NCBI GenBank assembly: GCA_964540005.1
Contig: CAZILN010000381.1
Span: forward strand, 1-15,834
DNA from: CAZILN01 sp964540005
Lineage (GTDB): Bacteria > Bacteroidota > Bacteroidia > Bacteroidales > SM23-62
Direction: 5' to 3'
DNA: 15,834 nt
The position numbers were made by a program, and so were the translations under genes. Shown here one piece after another: positions 1-9,264 of the stretch; the first letter of the stretch is position 1; the number at the start of each line of letters is the position of its first letter. Under the pieces are notes generated by a model that worked only from the letters and a program-made list of their open reading frames with translations, was not told the DNA's origin and made no database searches.

Positions 1-3000
1 TCGAGCAAAGGTTCCCTTACCGCCGGCAGGAAAAATCCCAATGGGGCTCTTTTCCCCTATTATCCTGAAGACAGGATCCATGATTCCCTTGATATTACAG
101 GAAGCAGAACCATAGTTCTTGCCAGGCGGGGTAAAAATACCTATTTGTGGGAGCCCTTCGCAGCCAGCTATCCTTATGTATATTCAATTCGAAGAAATAT
201 TTATAAAAACCGGTATGGGAACAAACTGATATTTCAGGAGATCAATGATGATCTGTCCCTTAGCTTCCAATACGGCTGGTTTAACTGCGAACAGTTCGGG
301 TTTGTAAAAAATTCCAGACTGATAAATAATGATCCTGCAACAATTCATATTGATATCCTGGATGGAATTCAGAATATCCTTCCGCATGGAGTGGACAGTG
401 CCCTTCAGACAGGATCCAGCAACCTGCTGGACGCGTATAAAAGAAGCGAACTGATTCCGGAGACCGGGCTTGGCATTTTCCGTCTGAGCTCAATACCTGT
501 AGATACAGCCGAACCAAGCGAAGCCCTGAAAGTCACGACGGTATGGTCAGAAGGTCTGGTTTGCAAAGGGATCTTACTTTCCAACCGGCAACTGGACCGG
601 TTTAAGACCGGTTTGGCTATCGAGCCGGAAAATGATATCAAAGCCACGAAGGGAGCATTTTTTATAAATGCACAATTCGATCTGTCAGACAGGGAAGTAC
701 GAGAATGGAACACCGTAGCAGAAGTAAACCAGGATGCTGCTGATGTAGCCGCCCTAATAAGCATACTGGGTAAAAATAACGACCTGCGACAAACATTGCA
801 GAATAAAATTAACAACAGTACAGAAAATCTCATTAAAATAATTGCTTCCTCAGATGCAATTCAGGTCACCAGAGATGAATTGAGCACAGCCAGGCACCTT
901 TCCAATGTTATGTGTAATGTGATGAGAGGTGGCCTTTTCGAACATAATTATAACATACAAGCGATTGATTTTCTTTCACATATATCAAAGGCAAATAAGG
1001 AAATTATAAAAAAAGCAGGCAGGTTGGCAGAGTCCTCAGGTAATATCATTCATTACGGTGAATTGCTCGATAAGGCACGGGCCATGGATGATCCCTTCCT
1101 GATCAGGCTCTGTTATGAATACATGCCTGTATCTTTCAGCAGGAGACATGGTGATCCCAGCCGGCCATGGAATGTATTTTCGATAGAAACAAAGAATGAA
1201 GACGGTTCAAAAAACTATAGTTACCAGGGAAACTGGAGGGATATATTTCAGAATTGGGAAGCCCTGGCTCTTTCTTTCCCTGAATATGTGGAAAGTATGA
1301 TTTGTAAATTTGTGAATGCTTCCACTGCAGATGGTTATAATCCTTACAGAATAACACAGGACGGAATCGACTGGGAAAAACCGGATCCCTCCGATCCCTG
1401 GTCAAATATCGGATACTGGGGAGATCACCAGATCATATACCTCTTGAAGTTACTGGAAATCTCAGTCAAACATCATCCTGAACTTTTAAAGGATTTCCTG
1501 ATAAGGGAGATATTCAGTTATGCCAATGTTCCTTACCGTATCAAATCATACCGGGATCTCTTAAAAGACCCTCATAATACTATCGAATTTGATTCAGAGC
1601 TGGATGAGATCATTAATGGAAGGGTTATTTCAACCGGTTCAGACGGGAAACTTGTACAGGGAAAAAAGGGTGATGTTCTCCATGTTAACCTGTCTGAAAA
1701 ATTGCTGATTGCGATTCTGACTAAAATATCCAATTTCATACCGGGTGCCGGAATATGGATGAACACCCAGAGGCCGGAATGGAATGATGCGAATAATGCG
1801 CTGGTTGGATATGGTGTGTCAATGGTTACAGCCTGTTACCTGAGGCGCTTCATAGAATTTTGCACTGATCTGTTTGAATCAGCCAAGCTGGAATCCGTGA
1901 TGCTGTCTGAAGAGGTAGCCGGATTTCTGGATGAGGTATCAGGGGTTTTATCAATACAGGAAAATCGCAATGAGCATAGCCTGTCCGGACAGGACAGAAG
2001 AAAAATGATGGATGCACTGGGGAAAGCAGGCAGTGATTACAGGCAGCAGATCTATGATGCAGGATTTTCCGGCAGAAAAAAACAGCTGAGCCTCTCAGTT
2101 ATCCTGGATTTCTTTGAAAAATCACTTATCCGCCTTGACCATACAGTTAAGGCAAACAGAAGGAGTGACGGGCTGTTTCATTCCTACAACCTGATAAGTT
2201 TTGAGGATGAGGACACTCTTGATATCAGGTACCTTTATGAGATGCTGGAAGGACAGGTTGCAGTTATAAGCTCAGGCATTTATTCTTCAGGAGAAGTCGT
2301 CAGAATTCTGGATGCCCTGAGAAACAGTGTGCTTTTCAGAGAAGACCAGTACAGCTACATCCTCTACCCCGACCGCAGGCTTCCGCTATTTGTGGAAAAG
2401 AACTTCATTCCTGCCTCCATGCTGGAAAGATCAGAGCTTTTGAAAATTCTGCTTAACCAGGGGAACCGGCAGATAGTTACAGAAGATGTAAATGGTGCAT
2501 ATCATTTTAACGGGAATTTCAGGAACGCCCAACTGCTTAAGAACGCCCTGAACGATCTGCCTGATGAATTCAAAGAGCTCTTAAAAAAGGAATCACAGAT
2601 CATACTGGATATTTATGAAGAATTATTTGATCATCAGTCATTTACCGGCAGGTCCGGGACTTTCTATGGTTTTGAGGGACTTGGAAGCATTTACTGGCAC
2701 ATGGTATCCAAGCTCCTTCTGGCAGTGTGTGAATCCTGTTACAGGGCTTACAATGAAAATGAAAACGAAAGCATCCTGAGAAGGCTTACTGATCACTATT
2801 ACGAGGTCCGCAGAGGCATTGGCCTGAACAAAAGTCCGGATGTCTACGGTGCCTTCCCGACGGATCCTTATTCACATACCCCCGGAAACAGGGGCGCCCA
2901 GCAACCCGGACTAACGGGCCAGGTAAAGGAGGATGTAATTGCAAGATGGGGAGAATTGGGTGTTGTCGTACAGGATGGCAGATTGTCCTTCCATCCAGTC

Positions 3001-3288
3001 CTGCTGAGAAAAGAAGAATTATTGACGGCCCCGGGAATATTTACATATTATGACATTGAGGGAAAGAAAAGGGAAATCCCCCTTGAACAAAACTCGCTTG
3101 CTTTTACTTATTGCCAGATACCCATTATCTACAGGCGTTCAGAAGAAAGAAAGATCGCATTGAAGCTGGCCGGCGGAAAAGTGCAAGCAATACCGGGTAA
3201 TACTATTGATGCAGAACATAGCAGTATGATTTTCGGAAGGCTGGGGAAGATTCTGAGAATAGACGTCTGGCTGGAGCCGGAATTATAA
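1..3288 (+). CDS. Large GH94-clan-like (alpha/alpha)6-barrel protein, 5' end outside window
   Basis: The frame is open from base 1 to the TAA at 3286-3288 (1095 residues visible), so the true start lies upstream; the TTG at 145 is not convincing. I do not recognise a named family. By eye it follows the GH94 plan of the next gene. Residues about 45-130 resemble the N-terminal beta-sandwich. GNWRDIFQNWEAL (R413, D414) lines up with GFRDSNQDL. NIGYWGDHQ lines up with the NFNDDP region. RPEWNDANN (D596) lines up with RADWNDCLN, which carries the general acid. PGLTG (T972) near the C-terminus lines up with SWLTG. Spacing from the acid Asp to LTG is 376 residues against 235 in the neighbour, so there are insertions. 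No signal peptide can be judged because the N-terminus is missing. The role is inferred to be a carbohydrate phosphorylase, hydrolase or transglycosidase; GH149 and GH161 phosphorylases have similar size and are alternatives. Confidence 0.6.
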   Translation, partial: SSKGSLTAGRKNPNGALFPYYPEDRIHDSLDITGSRTIVLARRGKNTYLWEPFAASYPYVYSIRRNIYKNRYGNKLIFQEINDDLSLSFQYGWFNCEQFGFVKNSRLINNDPATIHIDILDGIQNILPHGVDSALQTGSSNLLDAYKRSELIPETGLGIFRLSSIPVDTAEPSEALKVTTVWSEGLVCKGILLSNRQLDRFKTGLAIEPENDIKATKGAFFINAQFDLSDREVREWNTVAEVNQDAADVAALISILGKNNDLRQTLQNKINNSTENLIKIIASSDAIQVTRDELSTARHLSNVMCNVMRGGLFEHNYNIQAIDFLSHISKANKEIIKKAGRLAESSGNIIHYGELLDKARAMDDPFLIRLCYEYMPVSFSRRHGDPSRPWNVFSIETKNEDGSKNYSYQGNWRDIFQNWEALALSFPEYVESMICKFVNASTADGYNPYRITQDGIDWEKPDPSDPWSNIGYWGDHQIIYLLKLLEISVKHHPELLKDFLIREIFSYANVPYRIKSYRDLLKDPHNTIEFDSELDEIINGRVISTGSDGKLVQGKKGDVLHVNLSEKLLIAILTKISNFIPGAGIWMNTQRPEWNDANNALVGYGVSMVTACYLRRFIEFCTDLFESAKLESVMLSEEVAGFLDEVSGVLSIQENRNEHSLSGQDRRKMMDALGKAGSDYRQQIYDAGFSGRKKQLSLSVILDFFEKSLIRLDHTVKANRRSDGLFHSYNLISFEDEDTLDIRYLYEMLEGQVAVISSGIYSSGEVVRILDALRNSVLFREDQYSYILYPDRRLPLFVEKNFIPASMLERSELLKILLNQGNRQIVTEDVNGAYHFNGNFRNAQLLKNALNDLPDEFKELLKKESQIILDIYEELFDHQSFTGRSGTFYGFEGLGSIYWHMVSKLLLAVCESCYRAYNENENESILRRLTDHYYEVRRGIGLNKSPDVYGAFPTDPYSHTPGNRGAQQPGLTGQVKEDVIARWGELGVVVQDGRLSFHPVLLRKEELLTAPGIFTYYDIEGKKREIPLEQNSLAFTYCQIPIIYRRSEERKIALKLAGGKVQAIPGNTIDAEHSSMIFGRLGKILRIDVWLEPEL

Positions 3289-3334
3289 AAAAATTCATAT
3301 ACTCTACCCAATAATAATTATAAAATTCTAAGGC

Positions 3335-5776
3335 ATGAAATTTGGCTATTTTGATGACAGCAGGCGGGAATATGTTATTACCACACCCGAAACTCCTTAT
3401 CCATGGATCAACTATTTAGGATCGGAAGATTTTTATTCCATCATATCAAACACGGCAGGAGGGTACTGTTTTTACAGGGATGCCCGCTTAAGAAGGATCA
3501 CGCGTTACCGGTATAATAATGTACCTGTGGATTCGGGAGGACGCTATTTCTATATCAGGGACGGTGACCAGATCTGGTCACCGGGCTGGAAACCTGTTAA
3601 AACTGAGCTTGATAAATACGAGTGCCGGCACGGGCTGGGTTACAGCACTATTAAGAGTGAAAAAAACCTGCTGGAAGCCGAGCTGACCTGTTTCGTTCCA
3701 CTGGGAACACGAGGGGAAGTCCAGCGGCTAAGGCTGAGCAATAAATCAGACAAAGCCCGCTCGATCAAACTTTTCTCTTTTGTTGAATGGTGCCTGTGGA
3801 ATGCCCTGGATGACCAGTCCAACTTCCAGAGAAACTTTTCGACTGGTGAGGTAGAAGTAGAAAGATCCGTGATCTTCCATAAGACCGAATACCGTGAAAG
3901 AAGGGATCATTACGCGTTTTACTCTGTTAACAGGAAGATAGACGGTTTCGAGACCAGCCGGGACAATTTTATCGGTTTATACAATGGATTTGACAGGCCC
4001 GATGCGGTAATAAACGGTAAGACCGGCAATACCATTGCTCACGGATGGGCACCGGTAGCCAGCCATTATATTGAACTCACACTGGAACCGGGAGCAACTG
4101 AAGAGATGATATTTGTCCTGGGATACATAGAAAACAAGCAGGAGGAAAAATGGGAGAATCCGGGTATCATCAACAAAACAAAGGCATATAAAATGATCGC
4201 CGCCTATGATTCTCCCCAAAAAGTCAGCCTGGCACTGGACCAGCTTGCTTCTCACTGGAAACACTTACTGTCGCATTATAGTGTGGAATCCGGGGATGAA
4301 AAGCTGGACAGACTGGTCAATATCTGGAACCAGTATCAAAGCACCGTTACCTATCATATGTCAAGATCCGCTTCCTATTTCGAATCGGGCATTGGCCGCG
4401 GCCTGGGATTCAGGGATTCTAACCAGGACCTGGCAGGCTATGTGCATATGATGCCGGATCATGCCCGGCAGAGGATACTTGACCTGGCAGCCATACAGTT
4501 CGAAGACGGGGGCGCCTATCATCAGTATCAACCGCTTACAAAAAAGGGTAATGCAGATGTTGGTGGTAATTTCAACGATGATCCGCTATGGCTCATTTTC
4601 GGAACCGTATGCTACATCAAGGAAACCGGTGATATGAAGATACTGGAAGAGTCAGTTCCTTTCGATAATGATGAGAACAATACGGCCTCCCTGTTTGAAC
4701 ATCTTAAACAATCCTTCAACCACGTGGTAAACAATACCGGGGAACATGGCTTACCCCTCATCGGACGGGCAGACTGGAACGACTGCCTGAACCTGAATTG
4801 CTTTTCCATGAATCCCGATGAGTCATTTCAGACAACAGAAAACAAGGAAGGCGGACGGGCAGAATCTGTTCTGATAGCCTGTATGTTCGTGCTGTACGGC
4901 GGTGAATTTTCCAGGCTCTGCCGTATCCTGGGTAAAACTGAAGAAGCAGATGAAGCCGACAGGCATATCAATAAAATGGAAAAAGTCATTGATGAGCATG
5001 GCTGGGACGGCGAATGGTTCCTAAGGGCATACGATCACTATGGGGACAAGATAGGATCCGATGAATGCAGGGAAGGCAAGATTTTCATTGAAACCCAGGG
5101 ATACGGTGTCATGGCAGGCATAGGCCTGGATGACGGAAGAGCGCAGAAGGCAATGGATTCAGTAAAGAAACACCTTGACTGCCAGTACGGTATTGTACTG
5201 CATAATCCTCCCTTTACCGAATATTCGGTAAAGATGGGGGAGATCACCTCCTATCCTCCAGGATATAAGGAGAATGCAGGAATATTCTGTCATAACAATC
5301 CATGGATAATTATAGCCGAAACCATGCTCGGTAACGGGGAAGAGGCATTCGACTATTACAGGAAAATAGCTCCCTCCTACCTGGAAGATATCAGTGAGCT
5401 GCATAAAACAGAACCCTATGTCTATTCCCAGATGATTGCCGGTAAGGACGCCCCCCTTCCCGGAGAGGCTAAAAATTCATGGCTCACCGGTACGGCTGCA
5501 TGGAATTTCTATGCCATCAGCCAGTACATACTTGGCATCTTTTCGGATTACGAAGGACTTATAATTGATCCCTGTATACCCGGTCACTGGGATGGATTTA
5601 CCGTAAGTCGTGTTTTCAGGGGAAAGGAATTCAATATTAAGATCTCCAATCCCGAACATGTTTCCACAGGGATTAAAAAGATCATCCTGAATGGCAGGGA
5701 GCTTGAAGGGAAGCTGGTACCCTTTGATCAGGCAGAAAACACGAACCATGTGGAGATCACACTGGGAAAACATTAA
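3335..5776 (+). CDS. Cellobiose phosphorylase, glycoside hydrolase family 94
   Basis: This 813-residue cytosolic enzyme is predicted to convert cellobiose and phosphate into alpha-glucose 1-phosphate and glucose, saving one ATP per disaccharide. It has no signal peptide. The sequence closely resembles clostridial cellobiose phosphorylases over its full length (about 811 residues), including the N-terminal stretch SNTAGGYCFYRDARLRRITR. An N-terminal beta-sandwich (about 1-280) is followed by a helical linker, the (alpha/alpha)6 barrel and a C-terminal beta cap. The general acid is D483 in RADWNDCLN. D361 in GFRDSNQD is the substrate-binding Asp. The phosphate ligands known from the Cellvibrio gilvus enzyme are all present by spacing: R355, H653 (CHNN), Q699 and T718 (SWLTGTA). 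It starts with ATG 46 bp after the previous gene and ends 11 bp before the next. Cellobiose is the best substrate guess; a related beta-glucosyl disaccharide is possible. Confidence 0.95.
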   Translation: MKFGYFDDSRREYVITTPETPYPWINYLGSEDFYSIISNTAGGYCFYRDARLRRITRYRYNNVPVDSGGRYFYIRDGDQIWSPGWKPVKTELDKYECRHGLGYSTIKSEKNLLEAELTCFVPLGTRGEVQRLRLSNKSDKARSIKLFSFVEWCLWNALDDQSNFQRNFSTGEVEVERSVIFHKTEYRERRDHYAFYSVNRKIDGFETSRDNFIGLYNGFDRPDAVINGKTGNTIAHGWAPVASHYIELTLEPGATEEMIFVLGYIENKQEEKWENPGIINKTKAYKMIAAYDSPQKVSLALDQLASHWKHLLSHYSVESGDEKLDRLVNIWNQYQSTVTYHMSRSASYFESGIGRGLGFRDSNQDLAGYVHMMPDHARQRILDLAAIQFEDGGAYHQYQPLTKKGNADVGGNFNDDPLWLIFGTVCYIKETGDMKILEESVPFDNDENNTASLFEHLKQSFNHVVNNTGEHGLPLIGRADWNDCLNLNCFSMNPDESFQTTENKEGGRAESVLIACMFVLYGGEFSRLCRILGKTEEADEADRHINKMEKVIDEHGWDGEWFLRAYDHYGDKIGSDECREGKIFIETQGYGVMAGIGLDDGRAQKAMDSVKKHLDCQYGIVLHNPPFTEYSVKMGEITSYPPGYKENAGIFCHNNPWIIIAETMLGNGEEAFDYYRKIAPSYLEDISELHKTEPYVYSQMIAGKDAPLPGEAKNSWLTGTAAWNFYAISQYILGIFSDYEGLIIDPCIPGHWDGFTVSRVFRGKEFNIKISNPEHVSTGIKKIILNGRELEGKLVPFDQAENTNHVEITLGKH

Positions 5777-5787
5777 ATAGCTGACCC

Positions 5788-7653
5788 ATGGAAGAGAACC
5801 CATCAAAAAAGAGATCCATCTGGAAATGGTTCTTCAGGATATTGCTGATGCTGTTCGTTCTTTTAATTGCCCTCTTCTTCTGGAAGGGAGACTACCTCCT
5901 TGAAAAGGCCGTAACAGATAAATTATATGAGAACTATTTCGATGTACCTACGGGAAATTACGATTATGAACTGGAACAGCTCGATATAAATGTTTATGCC
6001 AGGAGTATATCCCTGAATGATCTGAGGCTCTTTCCAAAGGAGCAATTTCTCGATGAGGTCAAGTATAAAGGGCTCCAGACCACTTACCTGAGTGTATTTT
6101 CTGTAAAATCACTCGAAGTTACCGGACTCAGGCTGATCAGGTTTATCCGCAAAGGTGAACTGATTATCGGGGGGGTTGAAATTGCCGGGCCTGTTATACA
6201 GCTTAACCTGGCCTCAGATACAGCTGTAACAGAAGAAGAAACAGACACCACTGCACAGGGGAGCGGCGGAAATTTCAGCCTGACCAGGATTGACAGGATG
6301 GAGATCCGCAACGGCGATGTTGAGGTTTATGATCTTTCAGATAATATGCAGCTCTTATTCAGTGCAGACTCCACAAATCTGAACATCAGGAATATCCGAC
6401 TCGATAAGGCAAGCCTCTCAGGCAGTTCACCCATTGACTTCAGGAGCATCGATATCAGCTCCAGATTCCTGGAAGCCTGCCTCCCTGATAATCAGGTCCT
6501 CAGCATTAACCGCTTCTCTTTCAATTCCGATGAGAACTACCTGTATACCGATACATTCTTGTTCAAGACCCGGGGATTCAGACCCGAAACAGGAAGAACC
6601 TATCACGGGGAGAGTGCATTTCAGATTGCAGGAAAGGAGTTGAATATCCTCGGTTTTGACCTGAAATCCCTTTACCGGGATAATTCTGTGGCTGCTGAAG
6701 AATTCAGGATAGATGGACTTTCAGCCGTTTACTACATGCAGAACGAGTCAGAAGATATATATGAAGAAGGCGAAGATATGGTGGAAACACCTCCGGATGA
6801 CCTTATAAGTGAGGATTCTGTTTTTCTGTCCCAGACAGAGGATACTACAGAAAACTCCATGGAGTTTCCGGTTGACCGGGATAGTGTCATAACTACAGCG
6901 GAAATACTTGAACAAAAGGATATCATTTATATGCCTTCCCCACTGCCTTCATCCATAATCCGCGATCTGCCCCTTCCCTTGTCCCTTCGTGATATTCTCA
7001 TCAATGACGCATCGGTTGAGTTCAGGCAATTTGAGGGTACAAAAAAACAGCCGGGTGAGATGATCATGGATGATATCAATATAAGGATCTCAGGCCTGAG
7101 CAATGATCAGAGGGCGATCAGAAGAAACCAGGCAATTATTTTTGATATGGAAGGAAGGATCTATAATACGGGTCGGGTAAAAGTAATAGTGGATCTTCCC
7201 CTTGGTGAAGAAGACGACAGGATGGATATGTACGTCAAACTGGGAAGCATGCCTTTTACAGAGCTGAACAGGATGGCTGAAAGTACCGGTATACTTAGGA
7301 TACGTTCCGGACAGATCGATTCTCTTGAATGCCGCCTTACACTGAACCGGGACAGTGCCTGGGGGGATATGACATTTGTCTACCAAGATCTTCATATCAG
7401 GCTAATGAAAGAGATCGACCGTAGAAAAAAACTGCATAAAAAACAAAGAATACTCACCCTGGCAGCTAATGGCCTGATCAAAAACAACAACGATCCTGAA
7501 AAATCCTCTTTCAGACAGGGTGATATCAGCTACCGGCGCGCACCCGGTGAATCTTTTTCATCATTCCTTACCTTCAGCCTGGTGCAGGGACTGGCAGCCA
7601 GTCTGGCTCCGGCCATAGAGAATAGGGTCATAGAACAGCAGCCCCAGGAATAA
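5788..7653 (+). CDS. AsmA/DUF748-like membrane-anchored envelope protein
   Basis: This 621-residue protein begins with a basic stretch (KKRS), then one hydrophobic helix at about residues 12-32, so it is probably anchored in the inner membrane with the rest in the periplasm. The remainder is rich in short alternating beta strands of the type seen in AsmA and DUF748 proteins, for example the LEVTGLRLIRF, MEIRNGDVEVYDL and RIDGLSAVYY segments. A strongly acidic, Ser/Thr-rich, probably disordered stretch covers about residues 323-375. No catalytic motif was seen. AsmA-like proteins are linked to outer-membrane assembly or lipid transport, but no specific role can be assigned here. ATG lies 11 bp after the phosphorylase stop, suggesting co-transcription, although a direct functional link to cellobiose phosphorolysis is not obvious. 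Confidence 0.6.
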   Translation: MEENPSKKRSIWKWFFRILLMLFVLLIALFFWKGDYLLEKAVTDKLYENYFDVPTGNYDYELEQLDINVYARSISLNDLRLFPKEQFLDEVKYKGLQTTYLSVFSVKSLEVTGLRLIRFIRKGELIIGGVEIAGPVIQLNLASDTAVTEEETDTTAQGSGGNFSLTRIDRMEIRNGDVEVYDLSDNMQLLFSADSTNLNIRNIRLDKASLSGSSPIDFRSIDISSRFLEACLPDNQVLSINRFSFNSDENYLYTDTFLFKTRGFRPETGRTYHGESAFQIAGKELNILGFDLKSLYRDNSVAAEEFRIDGLSAVYYMQNESEDIYEEGEDMVETPPDDLISEDSVFLSQTEDTTENSMEFPVDRDSVITTAEILEQKDIIYMPSPLPSSIIRDLPLPLSLRDILINDASVEFRQFEGTKKQPGEMIMDDINIRISGLSNDQRAIRRNQAIIFDMEGRIYNTGRVKVIVDLPLGEEDDRMDMYVKLGSMPFTELNRMAESTGILRIRSGQIDSLECRLTLNRDSAWGDMTFVYQDLHIRLMKEIDRRKKLHKKQRILTLAANGLIKNNNDPEKSSFRQGDISYRRAPGESFSSFLTFSLVQGLAASLAPAIENRVIEQQPQE

Positions 7654-7709
7654 TTGTAAAATATTATCTGCACCTAAAGCACTGCAGCAACATTAAAATT
7701 TGAGAACAA

Positions 7710-9140
7710 ATGAGAAAGAGCATTTTTTTTTCCGCAATGATCCTGCTCATGTGTTCCTGCGGAAGCAGGGAAACCGAGCCGCAAAAACCCAACTTCCTTG
7801 TGATCTTTGTTGATGACCTTCGGCCCCAGTTGGGTGCTTACGGCCACTCACAGATGATGAGTCCGAACATAGATAAGCTTGCCTCTGAAGGATTGCTGTT
7901 TGAAAGGGCATATTGCCAGGTAGCCGTTTGCGGTGCCTCAAGGGCTTCCATCATGACGGGTGTACGGCCGACCAGGAACAGGTTTCTAACATATCATACC
8001 TACGCAGACCAGGATCTGCCCGGACACCTGAGTCTGCCCAGATACCTTAAGGAATCTGGATATTATACCATTTCCCTCGGGAAGGTTTACCACCACAATG
8101 ATGATGATACCGGGGCCTGGACGAAAAAACCATGGAGGCCCGGGGCTCTGAACTGGAGGGATTATATCATGGAGGAGAATATCGAAATATCAAAGAATCA
8201 CGAGGATGGCAGGGCACTGCCCTGGGAAATAGGAATGAATGTTCAGTATAATGATTATTTTGACGGACAAACCGCAGATTCTGCCATTGCAAGCTTAAAG
8301 TTCCTGAAGCAGCAGGATCAGCCCTTTTTCCTGGCTGTCGGATTCCTGAAACCTCATCTGCCTTTTAACGCCCCTTCCGGGTACTGGGACATGTATAATG
8401 CGGATTCACTGAAGCTCGCCGGCAATCCTTATACCCCGGATAATGCACCAGCCGAATCCATGCATAACTGGGGTGAGTTGAGAGGCTATTATTCCGTTCC
8501 CGAAACAGGTCCGGTCAGCAAGGAAATGGAACGCATGCTGGTTCACGGATATTATGCCTGTGTCAGCTATACCGATGCCATGATCGGCAAGGTGATCAAT
8601 GAGCTTTCGGCACTGGAGCTTGACAATAATACAGTGGTGGTATTATTCGGGGATCATGGCTGGAACCTGGGCGAGCATGGCTTATGGTGCAAACATTGCA
8701 ACTACGATAATGCTATGCGTGTCCCCCTGATCATTAAAGTACCGGGGAAAACCGCTGGAGAAAATACAAGTTCCCTCGCCGAACTGCTGGATATTTATCC
8801 GACACTCTGTGATCTGGCCGGACTGGACCTGCCGGCTCATCTGCAGGGAAGGAGCCTCCTGTCCATAGTATCAGATCCCGGTTTGAGTGTCAAGGAATAT
8901 GTTTTCAGCCGGTTCATTCAGGGTGAATCGGTCCTTACCGGCCAGTATGCCTATACTGAATTCCTGAACCGGTCGAAGGACAGTACGGTCAGCAACATGC
9001 TTTATGACCATTCCACAGACAGGGAAGAAAACAGGAATATCTCCTCTGATCCGGAGTACCGGGAACTGATAAGGGCACTGTCGGAAGAACTCAGATCCGT
9101 TGAAATGGTAAGCAGTGGAACAGCTATGAGTAAAAAATGA
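7710..9140 (+). CDS. Sulfatase lipoprotein, iduronate-2-sulfatase-like (S1 family)
   Basis: This 476-residue protein is predicted to remove sulfate esters from sugars. A signal peptide with a lipobox ending at C17 (MCSCG) predicts export and lipid anchoring. The N-terminal metal-binding pair D35-D36 sits in VIFVDDLRPQLGAYG, a form typical of iduronate-2-sulfatases. The formylglycine motif is C74-G-A-S-R78, the Cys type, followed by ASIMTG. The second metal and substrate region is FGDHGWNLGEHGLW, with D315 and H316. The C-terminal part ends in the usual sulfatase subdomain, so it appears full length. The Cys-type motif needs a maturation enzyme (anSME or FGE), which is not in this window. It lies 56 bp after the AsmA-like gene on the same strand. 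The substrate cannot be read from sequence; sulfated uronic acid or other sulfated glycans are plausible. Confidence 0.9.
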   Translation: MRKSIFFSAMILLMCSCGSRETEPQKPNFLVIFVDDLRPQLGAYGHSQMMSPNIDKLASEGLLFERAYCQVAVCGASRASIMTGVRPTRNRFLTYHTYADQDLPGHLSLPRYLKESGYYTISLGKVYHHNDDDTGAWTKKPWRPGALNWRDYIMEENIEISKNHEDGRALPWEIGMNVQYNDYFDGQTADSAIASLKFLKQQDQPFFLAVGFLKPHLPFNAPSGYWDMYNADSLKLAGNPYTPDNAPAESMHNWGELRGYYSVPETGPVSKEMERMLVHGYYACVSYTDAMIGKVINELSALELDNNTVVVLFGDHGWNLGEHGLWCKHCNYDNAMRVPLIIKVPGKTAGENTSSLAELLDIYPTLCDLAGLDLPAHLQGRSLLSIVSDPGLSVKEYVFSRFIQGESVLTGQYAYTEFLNRSKDSTVSNMLYDHSTDREENRNISSDPEYRELIRALSEELRSVEMVSSGTAMSKK

Positions 9141-9264
9141 CTGCATAAACTGTAATTTAACGGACAAAAAATATTTTCACTATTTTTAAGTATGATTTTA
9201 AGTGTAAAATAATTTAACCCAGGTATTGATCCATACTATATCATATCACATACTGTCAGGATTC

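Noticed and set aside
145..147. TTG as start of the first gene
   Set aside because: The frame is open back to base 1 and the upstream residues continue the same beta-sandwich pattern, so the gene is cut by the window edge.
405..833. 142-codon minus-strand open frame inside the first gene
   Set aside because: It is antisense to a gene with clear family features and its translation has no recognisable domain.
7694..7702. TAAAATTTG as a promoter -7 element for the sulfatase
   Set aside because: The spacing inside the motif is one base too long, no TTTG lies at the -33 distance, and it is only 7 bp from the start codon.
9226..9228. TTG as start of the sensor kinase
   Set aside because: ATG at 9265 directly precedes the membrane helix; the 13 added residues carry no recognisable feature.
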